DNA of 64,000 nucleotides from Sinorhizobium americanum (lineage in GTDB: Bacteria > Pseudomonadota > Alphaproteobacteria > Rhizobiales > Rhizobiaceae): positions 1 to 64,000 of the forward strand of contig NZ_LNQC01000042.1 of assembly GCF_001651855.1 (NCBI RefSeq), in the 5' to 3' direction. The position numbers and the translations under genes were made by a program. Position 1 is the stretch's first letter, and the number at the start of each line of letters is the position of its first letter. This document shows positions 59,484 through 64,000 of this stretch, in pieces. The notes beneath the pieces are model-generated. The model made no database searches. It was not told where the DNA came from and was given only the letters and a program-made list of their open reading frames with translations.

Positions 59484-60773
59484 ATGTCCCAGATTCGCCC
59501 CCTCATCCCTCTCCTCCTAACCGCCGGCATTCTGATCGGCGGCAACGGACTGCAGGGCACCTTCATATCCTTGCGCGCGCTCGAGGAAGGCTTTTCGACG
59601 TCGCTGATCGGCCTCGTCGGCGCCGGCTACAATATCGGCTTCGCCATCGGCTGCGTCTATGTCACCCGCATCCTCCGAGCGATCGGTCATATACGTACCT
59701 TCTCGGCAATGGCGGCAATCGCCTCGGCGGCAGCAATCGCGATGGTCCTCGTCATCGAACCGGGCTTCTGGTTCCTGATGCGGCTCGTCGCCGGCATCTG
59801 CTTCGCCGGCCTTTTCGCAACGGTAGAAAGCTGGCTGAACGCCAGCGTCACCAATGCCAACCGGGCCCGCACGCTGTCGATCTACCGCCTTGTGGATCTC
59901 GGCTCGGTGACCGCCGCGCAATATCTCATTCCCGGCGTTGGGATCGGCGGCTTCGAGCTCTTCGCCATCATCTCGATGGCGCTGACGCTCTCGCTCGTAC
60001 CAATCTCCTTTGCCGACCGGTCGAGCCCTGTCGCGCCGGAGGCGATCCGCTTCGACGTCAAGGCGCTCTGGAACATCTCGCCGCTCGCCACTATCGGCTG
60101 CATCGTCGTGGGGCTGACCAATGCCGCCTTCCGTTCGCTCGGGCCGATCTATGCGCAGGAGATCGGGCTTTCGGTGACCGCCATTGCGACCTTCATGAGC
60201 GCCGGCATCATCGGCGGCGTCGTGCTGCAATATCCGCTTGGGCATTATTCGGATCAGATCGACCGGCGGCTGATCATCCTGATCGCCACTTTCGGCTCAC
60301 TTGTCGCCGGTCTCTTCCTCGCCTTCGGCGCCGGCAGCGACGAATGGCTGAATTTTGCCGGCATCTTCGCCTTCGGCGCGTTCGCCATGCCGCTCTATTC
60401 GCTCTGCTCGGCCCATGCCAACGACCACGCCGCCGAAGGCCAGCATGCGCTGGTCTCCGCCGGCATGCTGTTCTTCTGGTCGCTCGGGGCGATCATCGGA
60501 CCGCTCTTCGCCTCCTTCATGCTTGATCTCTTCGGACCGCGGGCGCTCTTCATCTATACTGCGGTGATCCTTTTTCTCTTCATGCTCTACACGCTGCAGC
60601 GCATGACGGCGCGGGAGGCGGTGCCGGCCGGCGAGCGTGCGATGCCGTTCCGCAATCTGCTGCGCACCTCGTCCTTCTTCAACAAGCTGGTAGGCGGTAG
60701 CCATCCGCAGCAAGGTCACCTGCGGCAAGATGCGCGATCAGATCGAATTGCTGAACGTGAAGATCAGGTTTAA
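59484..60773 (+). CDS. MFS transporter (YcaD-like)
   Basis: This 429-residue protein has twelve helices; MSQIRPLIPLLLTAGILIGGNGLQGTFISLRA begins it. Motif A-like loops are GHIRTFSAM and HYSDQIDRRLII. The C-terminal tail (about 40 residues) is charged and unlike the body. Substrate unknown. Confidence 0.85.
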   Translation: MSQIRPLIPLLLTAGILIGGNGLQGTFISLRALEEGFSTSLIGLVGAGYNIGFAIGCVYVTRILRAIGHIRTFSAMAAIASAAAIAMVLVIEPGFWFLMRLVAGICFAGLFATVESWLNASVTNANRARTLSIYRLVDLGSVTAAQYLIPGVGIGGFELFAIISMALTLSLVPISFADRSSPVAPEAIRFDVKALWNISPLATIGCIVVGLTNAAFRSLGPIYAQEIGLSVTAIATFMSAGIIGGVVLQYPLGHYSDQIDRRLIILIATFGSLVAGLFLAFGAGSDEWLNFAGIFAFGAFAMPLYSLCSAHANDHAAEGQHALVSAGMLFFWSLGAIIGPLFASFMLDLFGPRALFIYTAVILFLFMLYTLQRMTAREAVPAGERAMPFRNLLRTSSFFNKLVGGSHPQQGHLRQDARSDRIAEREDQV

Positions 60774-60846
60774 AACGGCGCAATTCCCGGAACGCTGCGG
60801 GCAACACCATGGCTCCGCGGCCCGCCTTTTTTCGAATGTGGACGCC

Positions 60847-62247
60847 ATGACCCCGATGCTGAGCCGCCGCACTTTTCTCCAGGCCTCGGCTGCACTCGGC
60901 GGCGCCTTTGCGCTCGGCGCCGGACTTGCCGCACGCGCCGGAACGACTCCCGGACCGCAGGTGCTGACGGCGCAGCTTGCGCAGGCGCAAATCACGGTCG
61001 ACGGCGTCACGCCTGTGATGACCTACGGGCTCGGCGATGCGCCCCATGCCGCCCTGCCGCCGGTCTTGAGGATGCGCAAGGGCGAAGCTTATGCGGCAAG
61101 GCTGGTGAATCGGCTCGACGAGCCGACAACAGTTCACTGGCACGGCTTGCGGATCGCCAATGCGATGGACGGCGTGCCGGAAATGACCCAGCCCTACGTG
61201 TATCCCGGCGACCACTTCGACTATCTCTTCACCCCGCCCGACGCCGGCACTTTCTGGTACCATCCCCATTGCAACACGCTGACGCAGATGGGCCACGGCC
61301 TCACCGGCGTGATCGTCGTCGAGAACCCGGCGGACCCGAACTTCGACGCTGAAATCGTCCTCAATCTCCGCGACTGGCGGCTTGGTGCCGGGGGCAAATA
61401 CATCGATCCTTTCAAGCCGCGGCACGCGGCGCGCGGCGGCACCTATGGAACGGTCAGAACCGCCAATTGGCAGCAGGAGCCCGTGTACGACGCTCCTGCC
61501 GGCGGGCTCGTTCGGGTCAGGATCGTGGCGACCGACGTGACGCGCATCTATACGATCGGTGTGGAGGGCGCAGAGGCGAAGGTGGTCGCGCTCGATGGCA
61601 ACCCGGTCGAACATCCGTTCCTGCTCGACCGCATGGATATCGGGCCGGGGCAGCGCGTCGATCTCGTCCTGCGCATGCCCGATGGCGAAGGGGCGCGCGC
61701 GACGCTCGGCAATTTCCGCGGCTCGAATCCCTGGACGATCGCAAGCTTCCGGGCCGCCGGGCCTTCCCTGAAACGGCATCATCGCGACGTCGCTCCCCTC
61801 CCCGCCAATCCGGTCGCCGAAGCCGACCTGTCGACGGCAACGCGGATTCCGCTCGAGCTCACCGCGACGGCAGAACACAAGGCGACGCCGTCGATCTGCG
61901 GATCGCTCGGCTTCACCTTCTGGGCGCTGAACAAGGTTCCGTGGCCGGGCGACACGCCCGATCCGATTGCGCCCATCGAGGAGCTGAAACTCGGCAAAAG
62001 CTATGTGCTCGAGATCGCCAATCGCACCCCGCATGCGCATCCGATCCACCTGCATGGCTTGAGCTTCCGCATCCTCAGCTCCAACAAGCGGAGCTTCCTG
62101 CCGCCGCCGACCGACACGATCCTGCTCCTGCCGGACGAACAGGCGGAGGTGGCGCTCGTTGCCGACAATCCCGGCGACTGGGTGATCCACTGCCACATAA
62201 TTGAACATCAAAAGACCGGGATGACCGGCTATTTCAAAATTATCTGA
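60847..62247 (+). CDS. Tat-exported multicopper oxidase
   Basis: This 466-residue protein starts with a Tat signal (SRRTFLQASAALGGAFALGAG). The four copper motifs are HWHG, WYHPHC, HPIHLHG and HCHIIEHQKTGM. It has three cupredoxin domains, like CueO/CopA/SufI-type enzymes. It would oxidise Cu(I) or phenols in the periplasm. It starts 74 bases after the MFS gene. Confidence 0.92.
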   Translation: MTPMLSRRTFLQASAALGGAFALGAGLAARAGTTPGPQVLTAQLAQAQITVDGVTPVMTYGLGDAPHAALPPVLRMRKGEAYAARLVNRLDEPTTVHWHGLRIANAMDGVPEMTQPYVYPGDHFDYLFTPPDAGTFWYHPHCNTLTQMGHGLTGVIVVENPADPNFDAEIVLNLRDWRLGAGGKYIDPFKPRHAARGGTYGTVRTANWQQEPVYDAPAGGLVRVRIVATDVTRIYTIGVEGAEAKVVALDGNPVEHPFLLDRMDIGPGQRVDLVLRMPDGEGARATLGNFRGSNPWTIASFRAAGPSLKRHHRDVAPLPANPVAEADLSTATRIPLELTATAEHKATPSICGSLGFTFWALNKVPWPGDTPDPIAPIEELKLGKSYVLEIANRTPHAHPIHLHGLSFRILSSNKRSFLPPPTDTILLLPDEQAEVALVADNPGDWVIHCHIIEHQKTGMTGYFKII

Positions 62248-62327
62248 CAATTTCGATTGTGACAGCCGCAGCGAAACGATAGAGGGAAGGCTCAAGCCTC
62301 ATTTTCGCCACAGTGATTTTAGCCACG

Positions 62328-63479
62328 ATGATTCAGACGACAGCAGAACTGGAGGCCGCTTGCAATGAGCTGGCCCGTTCAAGCTATATTACGATCGATA
62401 CGGAATTCCTGCGCGAGACCACGTTCTGGCCTGAACTCTGCCTGATCCAGATGGCGAGCCCCGATACGGCGGTGATCGTCGATCCGATGGCGCCCGGGAT
62501 CGACTTGGCACCCTTCTTCGCGCTGATGGCCAATGCCGATATCGTCAAGGTCTTCCACGCGGCCCGTCAGGACATCGAGATCATCCACCATCTCGGCAAC
62601 CTCATTCCGCATCCGCTCTTCGACACGCAGGTGGCTGCCATGGTCTGCGGCTTCGGCGACAGCGTCTCCTATGACCAGCTCGTCAGCCGCATCAAGAACG
62701 TGCAGATAGACAAATCGTCGCGCTTCACCGACTGGAGCCGCAGGCCGCTCACCGACAAGCAGCTCGAATACGCGCTGGCAGATGTGACGCATCTCAGGGA
62801 TATCTATCATTACCTGAAAGCGGAGCTCGAGCGCGAAGGACGCTCCTCATGGCTCGCCGAGGAAATGGCCATTCTGGAGAACCGCGAGACCTACGATCTC
62901 CATCCGGAGAATGCCTGGCAGCGCCTGAAGATGCGCGTCAGAAAGCCGATCGAGCTGGCAGTGCTGCAGAAGATCGCCGCCTGGCGCGAGCGTGAAGCGC
63001 GGGCCCGCAACGTACCGCGCGGCCGGATCATCAAGGACGACGCGATCTACGAGATCGCCCAGCAGCAGCCGAAGGATGCGGAAGCACTCGGCCGACTGAG
63101 GACCATTCCGAAGGGTTGGGAGCGTTCGGCTCCCGGGACCGCGATTATCGAGGCGGTCACCGAGGCTCTGGCGATTCCGAAGACTGATCTGCCCCGCCTG
63201 CCGCGCCAGAACCACGCGCCGGAGGGCGCTGCGGCAGCGGGCGAAATGCTCAAAGTGCTCCTGAAGCTCATCTCCGAAAAGGAGGGCGTGGCGGCCAAGA
63301 TCATCGCCAGCGGCGACGATCTCGATCGGATCGCCGCCGAAGGCGAAAGGGCCGACGTCGCCGCGCTGCACGGCTGGCGCCGGGAGCTTTTCGGCGAGAT
63401 GGCCCTGAAGCTTATCAACGGCGAAGTGGCTCTCCGCTTCGTCGGAAAGAAGATCGAGGCGATGGAAATCGGCGGTTGA
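62328..63479 (+). CDS. rnd: Ribonuclease D
   Basis: This 383-residue protein has the DEDDy exonuclease motifs IDTEFLRE (motif I), HAARQDIEI (motif II) and YALADVTHL (motif III), followed by an HRDC domain (about 205-290, IELAVLQKIAAWREREARARNVPRGRII). It trims stable RNA 3' ends. The ATG at 62328 is used; a GTG at 62313 is also in frame. Confidence 0.95.
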   Translation: MIQTTAELEAACNELARSSYITIDTEFLRETTFWPELCLIQMASPDTAVIVDPMAPGIDLAPFFALMANADIVKVFHAARQDIEIIHHLGNLIPHPLFDTQVAAMVCGFGDSVSYDQLVSRIKNVQIDKSSRFTDWSRRPLTDKQLEYALADVTHLRDIYHYLKAELEREGRSSWLAEEMAILENRETYDLHPENAWQRLKMRVRKPIELAVLQKIAAWREREARARNVPRGRIIKDDAIYEIAQQQPKDAEALGRLRTIPKGWERSAPGTAIIEAVTEALAIPKTDLPRLPRQNHAPEGAAAAGEMLKVLLKLISEKEGVAAKIIASGDDLDRIAAEGERADVAALHGWRRELFGEMALKLINGEVALRFVGKKIEAMEIGG

Positions 63480-63639
63480 ACGGCGGCCGCCGCCAACACC
63501 TTTCCGCCCGAATCCGGTCTTAGCCAGACGAATTGAAATGCTGATCCGACTCAACGGATCAGGTGTTCGCACTGCCGCGAATGAGACTTCCGCAGGCGCG
63601 GCGATCCTTCCGCTGTTTCGATTCCCGAGGCCATCGCTC

Positions 63640-64000
63640 ATGCGCTGGAGATTTTCCACGCTCGAATTCATTTTCCTGCTTCTGGTCCTCGCTGGCAGCG
63701 GCGTGGCCTATGCGTGGGTCGTCTATGGCGACGGTGCGCTGATCGGCGCGACCTTTGCAGTGTTCATCTGCATGCCGGTCCTTGCCTTTGAACGCCGCAT
63801 CATCCTGCGCCGCCTCTACAGGGCGATCCACAGCCTTCCGACACCAGCCTTTCTGTTGTCCTCGATCGCCGTCTATTTCGCGGTCGAGAATCTCGGCTTC
63901 GTCGCGGCGGGGGTGGTGCTGAAGGTAACGGGCGTGCTGCAGCAGTCCTGGAGCGAGGCGATGGTGCCCTCCTTCAATGTGCTCGTCTATGCGCTCGTCG
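63640..64000 (+). CDS. N-terminal part of a membrane protein, adenylate cyclase-like (cut by the window end)
   Basis: The visible 120 residues (MRWRFSTLEFIFLLLVLAGS...) hold three to four helices. They resemble the membrane domain that precedes the class III cyclase domain in rhizobial adenylate/guanylate cyclases. No catalytic residues fall inside the window, so this is tentative. Confidence 0.55.
   Translation, partial: MRWRFSTLEFIFLLLVLAGSGVAYAWVVYGDGALIGATFAVFICMPVLAFERRIILRRLYRAIHSLPTPAFLLSSIAVYFAVENLGFVAAGVVLKVTGVLQQSWSEAMVPSFNVLVYALV

Overview
The window looks like a GC-rich chromosomal segment from a Rhizobiaceae alphaproteobacterium, most likely Ensifer/Sinorhizobium. This rests on the core gene order (merR-ihfA-fabH-plsX, nrdR-ribD-ribE, glyA, the ldtP/ldtR pair, parC, aspS, rnd), the Mg-type HemB, the Bpt leucyltransferase and the nnrU-linked nor cluster. 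No database search was possible, so the genus is an inference. No rRNA gene, intact tRNA gene, CRISPR array or full-length insertion sequence was seen.

Layout. (1) About 1-16.4 kb looks accessory. It holds a GST-like protein; an RND efflux operon (inner-membrane pump plus adaptor) with TetR genes on both sides; a KAS II-like ketoacyl synthase plus an SDR; and a nitric oxide reductase cluster, norEFCBQD, on the minus strand. The nor cluster is divergent from a 51-residue membrane ORF and nnrU. Two TTG-N8-CAA Nnr/FNR-type boxes lie in front of norE and norC. norB carries a one-base frameshift in a GGGG run. A universal-stress-protein remnant marks the join to core genes. (2) 16.4-26.1 kb is core: merR, ihfA, fabH, plsX, a DUF177 protein, a cytochrome bc1 assembly chaperone, an OmlA/BamE lipoprotein, the H+-pyrophosphatase hppA, an MFS transporter, nusB and ribH. 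(3) 26.4-33.3 kb is an accessory block: a cupin, a GNAT, a small secreted protein, and an AraC regulator next to a periplasmic PaoABC-type molybdenum aldehyde oxidoreductase operon. (4) 33.3-49.9 kb is core: ribE, ribD, nrdR, glyA, ldtP, ldtR, hemB, an RDD protein, bpt, a DMT transporter, an ArsR regulator, parC, two hypothetical genes and a groEL without groES. (5) 50.1-57.2 kb is a pentose module: a two-domain ArsR-HTH regulator, a cytoplasmic GH51 arabinofuranosidase and a complete sugar ABC importer. (6) 57.2-64 kb holds a mosaic of palindromes with a 47-bp IS-end-like element inserted in a terminator loop, then aspS, an MFS transporter, a Tat multicopper oxidase, rnd and the start of a membrane protein that resembles an adenylate cyclase N-terminus.

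How the parts work together. The nor genes would detoxify NO or respire it under Nnr control, but norB is broken unless the frameshift is a sequencing error. The pentose module would import arabinosides and hydrolyse them in the cytoplasm, with short AT-rich motifs shared between its promoters. The AraC/Pao operon would oxidise aldehydes in the periplasm, with 20-bp-spaced direct repeats as candidate AraC sites. Most of the core segment is made of short operons for lipid, flavin, one-carbon, haem and cell-wall metabolism.
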